DNA of 15,604 bases from Planctomycetota bacterium (lineage in GTDB: Bacteria; Planctomycetota; Planctomycetia; Pirellulales; UBA7805): contig JABABY010000025.1 of assembly GCA_014237955.1 (NCBI GenBank), forward strand, positions 1-15,604, read 5' to 3'. Positions within the stretch are counted from its first letter, which is position 1; the number at the start of each line of letters is the position of its first letter. A model generated the notes under the pieces. The model was not told the DNA's origin. It did no database searches and saw only the letters and a list, made by a program, of their open reading frames with translations. Shown piece by piece: positions 1 to 7,928 of this stretch. The position numbers and the translations under genes were made by a program.

Positions 1-1
1 C

Positions 2-1117
2 GCTTTCAAATTTTCCAGGCAGGGACAAAGTGGCGTCTGGTTGAGTGAGCTTTTGCCTCACACGGCAAGCATTGTGGATGAAATCAGTTTTATCAAATCG
101 CTCCATACCGAAGCGGTCAATCATGACCCGGGTGTGACCCTGATGAACACCGGATCCCAGCAATTGGGCAGGCCTAGCATGGGAGCATGGCTCAGTTATG
201 GGATTGGTAGTGAAAGCAAGGACTTGCCAGCGTATGTGGTAATGATTTCGCAAGGTTCCGGCTTGCGCGTGAGCCAGCCGATCTTTGCGCGGCTTTGGGG
301 TGCAGGTGTTCTTCCCTCCGAACATCAGGGAGTGCAGTTTCGCAACGGACGTGATCCAGTGCTGTACCTCTCCGACCCGCCAGGCCTCGACCGGGCAAGT
401 CGCCGTCGAATGCTTGATAGTCTGGCGAGACTAAATCAAGCCAAGGCAACCGCGCATGGTGATCCGGAGACCGCAGCGAGAATCGCCCAGTATGAAATGG
501 CATTTCGCATGCAGACTTCAGTACCGGCCTTGGTCGATTTAGCGGATGAAACAGAGGATACCTTCAACCTGTATGGCGAGGCCTCGAGAAAGCCTGGAAC
601 CTATGCTGCAAATTGTCTGCTGGCCCGTCGTCTCGCAGAGCGCGGTGTCCGCTTTATTCAGCTCTATCACCGGGGCTGGGATCAGCATAGTGGTTTACCG
701 ACGGGCATTCGCAGCCAATGCAAGGATACGGACCAAGCGACCGCAGGGCTTATCAAGGACCTTCGGCAACGAGGCATGTTGGATGATACGCTGATTGTAT
801 GGGGAGGCGAATTTGGTCGAACTGTCTATTGTCAGGGCAAACTGACCGGGGAAACCTATGGTCGGGATCATCACGGTCGCTGCTATACGATGTGGCTCTG
901 TGGCGGTGGAATTCGTGGCGGCTCTGTGCTCGGAGAGACCGATGATTTTTGTTACAACATTGTTCAAGATCCGATCCACATCCATGATGTGAATGCTACC
1001 ATCCTTCATCAATTGGGAATTGACGATAAGCGGTTGACTTACCCTTTCCAGGGCCTCGACCAGAGGCTCACGGGAATCGAGGACCAAGGTCGCGTTATCA
1101 AACAGATCCTCTCTTGA
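2..1117 (+). CDS. DUF1501 family protein (sulfatase/alkaline-phosphatase fold), 5' end outside the window
   Basis: The reading frame is open from base 2, so the gene starts to the left of the window; 371 residues are visible, against roughly 430-490 usual for the family. The TTG at 41 is an internal Leu codon, because the residues before it (FSRQGQSGVWLSELLPHT) already match DUF1501 proteins. Seen: 'HTEAVNHDPG' and 'GRPSMGAWLSYG' in the middle, 'WGGEFGRT', then 'GRDHHGRCYTMWLCGGG' and 'HIHDVNATILHQLGI' near the C-terminus, which is complete. These motifs place it in the alkaline-phosphatase/sulfatase superfamily, where the His and Asp residues would bind metal. DUF1501 proteins are abundant in planctomycetes, are usually Tat-exported and often follow a DUF1549/DUF1553 gene; their substrate is not established. 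The export signal would lie in the missing part. The next gene starts 16 bases downstream, so co-transcription is likely. Confidence 0.9.
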   Translation, partial: AFKFSRQGQSGVWLSELLPHTASIVDEISFIKSLHTEAVNHDPGVTLMNTGSQQLGRPSMGAWLSYGIGSESKDLPAYVVMISQGSGLRVSQPIFARLWGAGVLPSEHQGVQFRNGRDPVLYLSDPPGLDRASRRRMLDSLARLNQAKATAHGDPETAARIAQYEMAFRMQTSVPALVDLADETEDTFNLYGEASRKPGTYAANCLLARRLAERGVRFIQLYHRGWDQHSGLPTGIRSQCKDTDQATAGLIKDLRQRGMLDDTLIVWGGEFGRTVYCQGKLTGETYGRDHHGRCYTMWLCGGGIRGGSVLGETDDFCYNIVQDPIHIHDVNATILHQLGIDDKRLTYPFQGLDQRLTGIEDQGRVIKQILS

Positions 1118-1133
1118 GATTGTTTTAGTCGCG

Positions 1134-2426
1134 ATGTTGCGCAAACCGCTTATTTTGTTCTTCTGTTGCTTTGTTGCTCTTGTATTTACGAGTGCGACGA
1201 CTGCCTGTAGATATACTGTCCGTGATGTCGCTTTTGTCGATCTCGGTGATCGCCCGTATCAGTTATTTTTGTTTAGCAAAGGGGCAAAGAGCAGCGCACT
1301 GTCCACCTCCTTTGAGGAGGTTGCCACCAAAGTCTTTGCCGATGCAAATGTAGTTGCCCAGCATGTCGATCTCGACGAGGTTCCAGATCATCCGGCCGCA
1401 GAACACGCCAAAGATGTGACCGCATTTCCGGCACTTGTACTCGTAGGACCCGATGGCGGGGTGCTTGAGTTGGACTGGCAAATTTCTGAAAATAGCACAC
1501 CAGACGATCTTGCACAGTTGTTTGAGATGATTGTGGATTCGCCCGCCCGCCGGGAAGTGTTTTCCAAAGTGTGTGATGTCCATAGCATCATTCTTGTGAT
1601 CGATGGCAGCGATGAGCAGGACAATCTGACGACACTCAAGATGGCAGAGGAGACGATTCCGCAAGTGGAACAAGCATTGGAATTTATGCCCAAACTGATC
1701 AAGCATCCGCCTCACCTAATGCATCTTTCGCAGAAAGACATCGACCGCGAGAAGGTATTGCTCTGGTCCCTGGGCATCGATACCGGTTCAAATCGGCCGA
1801 GCCAAATTGCACTGCTCTTTGGGCGTGGCCGCAAACTTGGACCCGCCCTCCGCTTTCCAGAAGACCCCCGTCGTACATTCATCAACAGCCTTGCTGTCGT
1901 TGGGCAGGACTGTGAGTGCGGGCTCGATCGCCGTTGGATGCAGGGGCAGATGATTCCCCACAAGTGGTCTGCTCAGGATGAGGCTCTCGCTACGGGCAAA
2001 CTGAATTTTGATCCAGGCAACCCCCTGGTAAAGGCAGAGATCGATCGGATCGTCACCCGGGGACCCGGCGCTGAACCGACCGACCGCGGACAAATAGAGC
2101 AGCTGGATGAAATTTTTCCCGCCTTGAGCTACCAGGAAATAGAGCTCGACGATGAACTGCCTGCGGAGGAGCCTTCTACGCAAAAAGCCGTTTTAGAAGA
2201 GTCTGCTGACCAGGCACGCGGGAAAACCGATCTGCCGCAATTGGAAACAGAAGAAATCTCTGTGGCCCTTGCGACATCGTCAACTCCTGCAACAACTGTA
2301 AAAGATGACGTTGGCACGCAGGCAAACCTGCCAGCAGGTCGCTGGGCATGGATGCTGCTCGCCGGTTGTGCCGCTTTGGTGTTGGCAGTCGGTTGCCTTA
2401 TTTTGTTGCGTAAGCGGGAGGTGTAG
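1134..2426 (+). CDS. Membrane-anchored periplasmic protein with thioredoxin-like domain, coupled to ABC permease
   Basis: This 430-residue protein is not one I can name. It opens with a hydrophobic signal segment (residues 4-24, 'LILFFCCFVALVF') followed by 'TTAC-RYTVRDVAFVD'; Cys25 could be a poor lipobox, since the residue two before it is Thr rather than a small consensus residue. Residues about 35-125 look like a thioredoxin fold: a strand 'YQLFLFSKG', then 'VTAFPALVLVGPDGG' with a probable cis-Pro at 99. There is no CxxC redox motif, so disulfide exchange is unlikely. A second alpha/beta region (about 145-265) ends in 'DCECGLDRRWMQG' (Cys260, Cys262). An acidic low-complexity stretch (330-400) leads to one C-terminal helix (404-425) and 'RKREV', giving a type I topology with the body outside the membrane. 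Its stop overlaps the permease start, so I infer an accessory subunit or sensor for the ABC unit. No clear ribosome-binding site precedes the ATG. Confidence 0.75.
   Translation: MLRKPLILFFCCFVALVFTSATTACRYTVRDVAFVDLGDRPYQLFLFSKGAKSSALSTSFEEVATKVFADANVVAQHVDLDEVPDHPAAEHAKDVTAFPALVLVGPDGGVLELDWQISENSTPDDLAQLFEMIVDSPARREVFSKVCDVHSIILVIDGSDEQDNLTTLKMAEETIPQVEQALEFMPKLIKHPPHLMHLSQKDIDREKVLLWSLGIDTGSNRPSQIALLFGRGRKLGPALRFPEDPRRTFINSLAVVGQDCECGLDRRWMQGQMIPHKWSAQDEALATGKLNFDPGNPLVKAEIDRIVTRGPGAEPTDRGQIEQLDEIFPALSYQEIELDDELPAEEPSTQKAVLEESADQARGKTDLPQLETEEISVALATSSTPATTVKDDVGTQANLPAGRWAWMLLAGCAALVLAVGCLILLRKREV
2416..2421 (+). promoter_or_regulatory. Ribosome-binding site of the ABC permease gene
   Basis: GGGAGG lies inside the end of the preceding gene. 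It is 4 bases before the GTG at 2426 and 7 bases before a second in-frame GTG at 2429. The spacing favours 2429 slightly, but the difference is one residue. Its position implies translational coupling with the upstream gene, whose TAG overlaps the first GTG. Confidence 0.6.
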
Positions 2427-3592
2427 TGGTGAAGCTTAGCTGCGCGCTCATTTTAAAGGAGGTCGTCCACCGCCGGGTCGGTTTTTTTCTCTCCTTGATG
2501 GCAGCGACCATCGCGGTCGCACTCTGCGTGGCAATCTGGATGACCCAGTCAGCGGCGGAAAAAGAGACGCGTCGTAACGCTCGTGATATTGGTTCGAACA
2601 TTTTTATCATTCCCGTTAGCGTCGATATTTACGATTACCATCAAAGTGGATATTCCCAAAAAACAATGGGCGAGGATGCTGTAGAGAAAATGGTCTCTGC
2701 GGGAAAAATCTCCTACAACCATTTAATTCCCACACTCACTGCAGAGTTATCGCTGCGTGGACGCAAGGTGCGACTCACCGGCACTGCGACAGCCAGGCAT
2801 CCGCAACAGCGGCCGAGTAAATCCAAGATGGGTGTGGTCGTTGAACCGGGCCACGTGCATCTCGGTAGCGAAGTGGGACGACTGCTGGGAGCGAAGAAGG
2901 GGGAGGAAATTGTTTTGTTTGGACGCAACTGGAACGTTGAGCGCATCGCCCCAGAGATGGGTACCGTCGATGACATTACGATCCTCACCGATCTCGGTGA
3001 TGCCCAGAGCGTGCTAGAGCGTCCCGGCCAGATCAGTGAAATTAAAGCCATCAGTTGCGTTCAGTGTGATACCCCGGAAGATCGTTCACTGGCAACACTC
3101 CGGACAGAGTTGGCAAAGATTCTCCCCGATACCCGGGTCTATCTGATGAAGGAAATTGCCGATGCCCGCGTCAAGCAACGGCGAATGATGGATTCCTATT
3201 CGCCCTTTGTGATTGTTGTACTTTTGATTGCCAGTGCCGTCTGGCTCGGAATTCTTGCAGCAATCAATGTTCGGGATCGTATCAATGAAATTGGCCTGAT
3301 GCGAGCGATCGGTTATGGATCGGGCATCATCGGATTTCTGGTGCTTGGTCGTGCCGCTTTGGTTGGCGTTCTTGCGGCCATCTTCGGTTGCGCAATCGGT
3401 TACTTTTTGGCCCTTGCATACGGACCGGAAATGTTTCCCGTAACCGCCAGGGCGATCCGGGCCGATTGGTCACTTTTTGGCTTTGCACTCCTGGCAGCAC
3501 CGCTGCTGGCGATGTTTGCCAGTTTTGTCCCTGCGGCGGTGGCCGTACGTCACGATCCCGCCATAACCCTGCGACAGGACCGAATTGGGTGA
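2426..3592 (+). CDS. ABC transporter permease, FtsX/MacB (type VII) family
   Basis: The 388-residue protein has the four-helix layout of MacB/LolC/FtsX permeases: helix 1 at about 14-38 ('FFLSLMAATIAVALCVAIW'), a large extracytoplasmic domain at about 40-255, then three C-terminal helices at about 258-280, 300-335 and 350-376. Between helices 2 and 3, 'RDRINEIGLMRAIGYG' is the typical FtsX-domain coupling helix, and the end 'VRHDPAITLRQD' matches the family's usual 'DPAxxLR' tail. Such permeases dimerise and, with a LolD/MacB-type ATPase, convert ATP hydrolysis into movement of the periplasmic domains rather than transport through the membrane core. Here permease and ATPase are separate chains, unlike fused MacB. 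The start overlaps the previous stop by one base and the stop overlaps the ATPase start by four (GTGA), so the three genes should be made in matched amounts. Substrate unknown. Confidence 0.9.
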   Translation: MVKLSCALILKEVVHRRVGFFLSLMAATIAVALCVAIWMTQSAAEKETRRNARDIGSNIFIIPVSVDIYDYHQSGYSQKTMGEDAVEKMVSAGKISYNHLIPTLTAELSLRGRKVRLTGTATARHPQQRPSKSKMGVVVEPGHVHLGSEVGRLLGAKKGEEIVLFGRNWNVERIAPEMGTVDDITILTDLGDAQSVLERPGQISEIKAISCVQCDTPEDRSLATLRTELAKILPDTRVYLMKEIADARVKQRRMMDSYSPFVIVVLLIASAVWLGILAAINVRDRINEIGLMRAIGYGSGIIGFLVLGRAALVGVLAAIFGCAIGYFLALAYGPEMFPVTARAIRADWSLFGFALLAAPLLAMFASFVPAAVAVRHDPAITLRQDRIG

Positions 3593-4281
3593 TTGCACTC
3601 GAGCACGTAACACGAACCTTCAAAACCCGCAGCGGCCGCGTGCGTGTGCTGGAAGACTTGGACCTCCAGATCCCTGCAGGCAAGTTGGTCTGCATTTGTG
3701 GCCCGAGCGGTTGTGGCAAGACGACCCTTTTGATGACCCTCGGTGGGATGTTGCGGCCCGATCAGGGAAAGGTATCGGTGCTGGGAGAGGATTTGTACGC
3801 ACTCTCAAACACCGCTCGCGCTTCCTTCCGGGCAACACAGTTGGGGTTTGTCTTTCAATTATTCCATCTGATTCCCTATCTGAGCGTCCTTGATAACATA
3901 CTGCTCCCGGCGGGCCGATTGCCCGCCCACGAGCAGCCCGCTGCGCGCGAGGCAGCCATCTCGCTGATCGATCGACTCGGTCTGACAAATCGCACAAATC
4001 ACAAGCCGGCCCAACTGAGCGCGGGCGAGAGTCAGCGGGCTGCCATTGCCCGGGCAACATTGCTCAAACCACCGGTCCTTCTGGCCGATGAGCCGACCGG
4101 GAATTTGGATGAGCAGTCGGCTACTGAGGTGTATCGGATTCTCACCGATTATCGAGATCGGGGAGGGAGTGTCCTTCTCGTAACGCACGGCCGTGATGCC
4201 CTGGATCATGCCGATCATATGATCCGTTTTGAAGACGGGCACTTTTGCTCCATCAGCGACCCACCCATTCATGATCGTTGA
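3589..4281 (+). CDS. ABC transporter ATP-binding protein, LolD/MacB type
   Basis: This 230-residue single-domain ATPase would power the FtsX-type permease encoded just before it. Seen in order: Walker A 'GPSGCGKTT' (38-46), Q-loop Gln90 in 'FVFQLFHLIPYLSV', signature 'LSAGESQR' (143-150), Walker B and catalytic Glu 'LLADEPTGNLD' (Glu168), D-loop, and H-loop His200 in 'VTHGRD'. All catalytic elements are intact. The signature has Ala where LSGGQ/LSGGE is usual. 'FQxFHLIPYLSVLDN' is the segment found in LolD/MacB/FtsE relatives. The GTG at 3589 is chosen because it overlaps the permease stop as GTGA, has AGGA 9 bases upstream (3576-3579), and starts right at the first ABC beta-strand. The same frame is open further upstream, but that would bury about 200 bases inside the permease gene and add non-ABC sequence. 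Confidence 0.92.
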   Translation: MIALEHVTRTFKTRSGRVRVLEDLDLQIPAGKLVCICGPSGCGKTTLLMTLGGMLRPDQGKVSVLGEDLYALSNTARASFRATQLGFVFQLFHLIPYLSVLDNILLPAGRLPAHEQPAAREAAISLIDRLGLTNRTNHKPAQLSAGESQRAAIARATLLKPPVLLADEPTGNLDEQSATEVYRILTDYRDRGGSVLLVTHGRDALDHADHMIRFEDGHFCSISDPPIHDR

Positions 4282-4304
4282 GACAATCCTGAGGCGAGTA
4301 CACT

Positions 4305-7300
4305 ATGATGAACACGATTGCGATGACTGTTATTCCAAAAAAGCATAAGTCGAATTTCGAGAACGTTGCGTCTCTCATCATTCTGTTTTTGATTGTTGCC
4401 GCACCGGCAACAATCGCTGGAGCCCTGGACTGGCCTACGTACCGACATGATCATTACCGCAGTGGCGAGACAGACGAATCACTCGATGCGGCCAACCTCT
4501 CGCTCGACTGGGTATGGCAATCGGCCCAACCGCCACAGACCGCCTGGGCGGGGCCAGCCAAGTGGGATGCCTATAACGACATCCCCCGACTCAATTCAAT
4601 GCGTAACTACGATGCGGCCTTTCACGTAGCGGTCGTTGGCGATGCGGTCTATTTCGGGTCTTCTGCCGATGATGCGGTGCGCTGTCTTGATGCCCGCACT
4701 GGCAAAGAGCGTTGGCGATTCACTGCGGGTGGGCCTATCCGAATTGCTCCCACGCTCTCCGATGGCAAGGTCTACTTCGGATCGGATGATGGTGCCGCCT
4801 ACTGTCTGGATGCGGCCTCCGGAAAACTTCTTTGGGAATTTAACGCCCGTCCGAACGATCGGCAGGTGATCAACAACGGGCGTCTGATTTCATTTTGGCC
4901 CGTACGGACCGGAGTAACCGTCGAAGATGGGACCGCGTACTTTTGCGCCTCGATGTTACCGTGGAAACGCTCCTACCTCTGTGCGGTCGATGCAGAGACG
5001 GGAAAAGTCGAAGGAGAGGGGAGATTCGTCAAAGAGGTGAGCGATAGCAATTCTTTTGAAGGGGCCATACTCGCATCGAAAGACCGCCTGATTATCCCTC
5101 AAGGCCGTATCGCACCACTGCTTCTCAGTCGTAAGGACGGAAGCAAAAAGGGGAAAGTCGATTATCACGGCAGCGGCTGTTTTGCCCTGCTCACGCCCGA
5201 CAATCAACTCTATCATGGGCCCGGTAATCGCGATGGAAATTTCACGGCCAGCAATGTAAAAACCGGTGAGCGGCTGGCAACGTTTCCCATGGGACAATCG
5301 CTGATTGTGGAAGGAACCCATGCCTACCTTTTGAGTACTCCGACCAAAAATGCCATTAACCCGGAGCAGAAGGAAAAGCTCAATGTGGCGATCTCTCCCG
5401 ACAAAAAACCACTCATCAGTGCCGAAGTCCAACGGTCTGCGCTGGGGATGCCAACAATTACCGCATTCGATCGTAAGACCAAGAAGATCCAATGGCGCAA
5501 AACCGGACCTTCGTTTGTTTCAATGATCCTCGCCGGTGATACCATCTATGCCGGCACGGTCGATGGGGTGGTGGCACTCTCGGCAGTCGATGGCAAAAAA
5601 CTCTGGCAAGCACCTATCAAAGGACGCGCTTTCGGGTTGGCGGTGGCCGATGCGGCACTGTTTGTCAGTACCGACGAGGGGGGCATTTACTGTTTTCGTT
5701 CCGGAGAAAAAGGGAAACAAACGCCCACCCGGCCCAAACGGAAAAACAATCTTCCAACTGCGACTGCGCCCGACGGAGTCGCCTTTTCCTGGGGACCGGT
5801 ACTGCAGTTTGAGGGGCCAGACTCTGCGGTTGTCCGATGGGGGACCGTTGCCGCTGTTCCGACGCAGCTTGAATACACGCTCACTGAGGGCAGTCGGCAG
5901 GTTGTGGACGCCAAACCCAAAAAAGAACATAGCGCCCATCTGGAAAACCTGGAACACAAACGCATTCATCACTACACCATTTCAGAACCGGGCGATGGCG
6001 ATCGAAAGCGACAGAGTTCGTTTGCCTGCGATACCTTTTTCAATTACAGCCCTGCTGCAGTGGCAACAACAGCGACTCCGGAAAATGCCGGCGGTGATTT
6101 ACAGACCAAACAGGTCGTACAAAACATTTTGTCCAAATCGGAAATAGACCGCGGCATCTGTGTGGTATTGGGCGCCGGGCCGCTGGCTGCAGAACTTGTC
6201 CGGCAGAGCGGTCTGACCGTTCTCGTCGCCGAGACTGATGAGGAAAAAATAGCTGCAGCCCGCGCGGAATTGCAACGAGAGGGAATCTATGGCACGCGGG
6301 TTTCGCTACTGCCGGTCGATTCGCTGGCAACATTGCCCTTACCGAGCCACTTTGCCAACCTGGTTCTCTCGCAAGCGCCACTTGAGGAAAACATTGCTGC
6401 GCAGGCGTCTGAGGCATTTCGGCTGCTTCGGCCGATCGAAGGCGAAGGGTTCATCGGGCCGATCGCGGACAACGCGCAGCAACAGACGGCCAATGTTCTT
6501 CAAACTCATTTTGCACAGAATGGCGTGAAGGCCGATATCCGTTCCGACGATGAGGGCAACTGGGTCCATTTCCGGAAACCGCCCCTGGCCGGCGCGGGGG
6601 AGTGGTCGCACCAGTACGGACGCGCAGACAATTCGGCGTTTGGCGGTGAGGTGCTGGCCTACACCTCGGTCGCGAATGAACTAGAAACGCAATGGGTGGG
6701 CCGTCCCGGGCCCCGTTACCAGCCAGATCGGAATGGTAGTAAGCCGGGGCCTTTGTCCACTTCCGGGCGGCTCTTTGCGCAGGGACTTGAGCGGATTGTG
6801 GCAATCGACGGCTACAATGGCACGATTCTCTGGTCGGCGGAAATACCCGATTTGGGCCGGTTCAATATTCCCCGCGATTCGAGCAACTGGTGTGCGGATC
6901 GAGATTCGGTCTTTGTGGCCGTCAAGGATCGATGCTTGCGTTTTGATGCCCGAAGCGGCAATCTCATCGGGCAGTACGCGCTCCGGCAAGAGGATCCGCA
7001 AGCGCGACCCGAGGAGTGGAGTTATATTGCTAGCCAGGGGGATCTTCTGCTCGGCAGCGCAACTCGTGAGGGGGCCGCCTATCGCGAGTTTCGTGGGCAT
7101 GCGGCCTGGTACGATCAGCCGACCGGTTCGGGAACTTTTAAGGTCTGCAGCGACCGACTCTTCGCGATCGACAAACAAACAGGCAAACAAAAGTGGCAAT
7201 ACCAGAATGGTTTGATTATTAATTCAACGATTACCGCCTCTGGATCGCGCGTCTATTTTATCGAATCCCGTAATCCGAATTTGAAAACCGAAGCAGACCG

Positions 7301-7910
7301 CCGGGTCGGTAGCACCGGGCTTTGGGAGGATCAGTTTCTGGTAGCACTCGATGCAAAGACCGGCACGCCGGTCTGGCAGGAGCCGATCGATACCGACGAC
7401 GGCTTGTCGGTATTTTATCTGGCGCATCAGCGCGAGAAGCTGGTAATCGTCGCTTCCGGTGAAGGGATGTACCACGTTTCTGTTTTCGATGCGGACGATG
7501 GGAAGCTGGCCTGGGAGGATCGCTTCAGCTGGCCTGGCGGAAGTCATGATCACGGCAAGGCGATGTCACGACCCGCCATGATCAACGGCAACCTCTTTGT
7601 GCGGCCCCGCGTTTATGATCTGGCCACCGGCGAGACACGGGCGAGTGTCATGCCGAGTGGAGGCTGTGGAACATATGCCTGCGCGGGTAATTTTCTTATA
7701 TATCGCGCGGGAAATATTACGCTCTGGGACCATCGTTACGGGATCCCCTCACAGTGGGCCCGGTTGCGACCCGGTTGCTGGCTCAGTGCAATTCCAGCGG
7801 GCGGCATGTTGCTGGCTCCGGAGGCGGGGGGCGGTTGTAGTTGCGGCACCTGGATGGAGACATCGGTCGGTTTGATGCCCAAGACCGCAAAAGTCGCAAA
7901 ACCAAAATAA
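4305..7910 (+). CDS. Secreted double PQQ-type beta-propeller protein with FN3-like and methyltransferase-like middle domains
   Basis: The protein has 1201 residues. A signal peptide spans about 12-40 (KKHK, a hydrophobic run, probable cleavage after 'IAGA'), then 'WPTYRHDHYRSG' opens the first propeller (about 43-475), with PQQ-type repeats such as 'CLDARTGKERWRF' and 'YCLDAASGKLLWEF'. Residues about 490-562 resemble a fibronectin-III/purple-acid-phosphatase N-domain ('DSAVVRWGT', 'LENLEHKRIHHYTI'). Residues about 600-755 look like a Rossmann methyltransferase ('ICVVLGAGPLAAEL', then acidic 'VLVAETDEEKIAAAR'), but the SAM-binding glycine loop is short and irregular. A second propeller (about 766-1190) opens with 'EWSHQYGRADNS' and ends in Cys-rich motifs ('GGCGTYAC', 'RPGCW', 'GGCSC'). 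Such composite proteins are, as I recall, typical of planctomycetes; BamB-like scaffolding or a quinone-dependent dehydrogenase role are both possible. GAGG at 4291-4294 precedes the start; a second ATG follows at 4308. Confidence 0.88.
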   Translation: MMNTIAMTVIPKKHKSNFENVASLIILFLIVAAPATIAGALDWPTYRHDHYRSGETDESLDAANLSLDWVWQSAQPPQTAWAGPAKWDAYNDIPRLNSMRNYDAAFHVAVVGDAVYFGSSADDAVRCLDARTGKERWRFTAGGPIRIAPTLSDGKVYFGSDDGAAYCLDAASGKLLWEFNARPNDRQVINNGRLISFWPVRTGVTVEDGTAYFCASMLPWKRSYLCAVDAETGKVEGEGRFVKEVSDSNSFEGAILASKDRLIIPQGRIAPLLLSRKDGSKKGKVDYHGSGCFALLTPDNQLYHGPGNRDGNFTASNVKTGERLATFPMGQSLIVEGTHAYLLSTPTKNAINPEQKEKLNVAISPDKKPLISAEVQRSALGMPTITAFDRKTKKIQWRKTGPSFVSMILAGDTIYAGTVDGVVALSAVDGKKLWQAPIKGRAFGLAVADAALFVSTDEGGIYCFRSGEKGKQTPTRPKRKNNLPTATAPDGVAFSWGPVLQFEGPDSAVVRWGTVAAVPTQLEYTLTEGSRQVVDAKPKKEHSAHLENLEHKRIHHYTISEPGDGDRKRQSSFACDTFFNYSPAAVATTATPENAGGDLQTKQVVQNILSKSEIDRGICVVLGAGPLAAELVRQSGLTVLVAETDEEKIAAARAELQREGIYGTRVSLLPVDSLATLPLPSHFANLVLSQAPLEENIAAQASEAFRLLRPIEGEGFIGPIADNAQQQTANVLQTHFAQNGVKADIRSDDEGNWVHFRKPPLAGAGEWSHQYGRADNSAFGGEVLAYTSVANELETQWVGRPGPRYQPDRNGSKPGPLSTSGRLFAQGLERIVAIDGYNGTILWSAEIPDLGRFNIPRDSSNWCADRDSVFVAVKDRCLRFDARSGNLIGQYALRQEDPQARPEEWSYIASQGDLLLGSATREGAAYREFRGHAAWYDQPTGSGTFKVCSDRLFAIDKQTGKQKWQYQNGLIINSTITASGSRVYFIESRNPNLKTEADRRVGSTGLWEDQFLVALDAKTGTPVWQEPIDTDDGLSVFYLAHQREKLVIVASGEGMYHVSVFDADDGKLAWEDRFSWPGGSHDHGKAMSRPAMINGNLFVRPRVYDLATGETRASVMPSGGCGTYACAGNFLIYRAGNITLWDHRYGIPSQWARLRPGCWLSAIPAGGMLLAPEAGGGCSCGTWMETSVGLMPKTAKVAKPK

Positions 7911-7928
7911 ATAAAGAGAAAGAATTGC

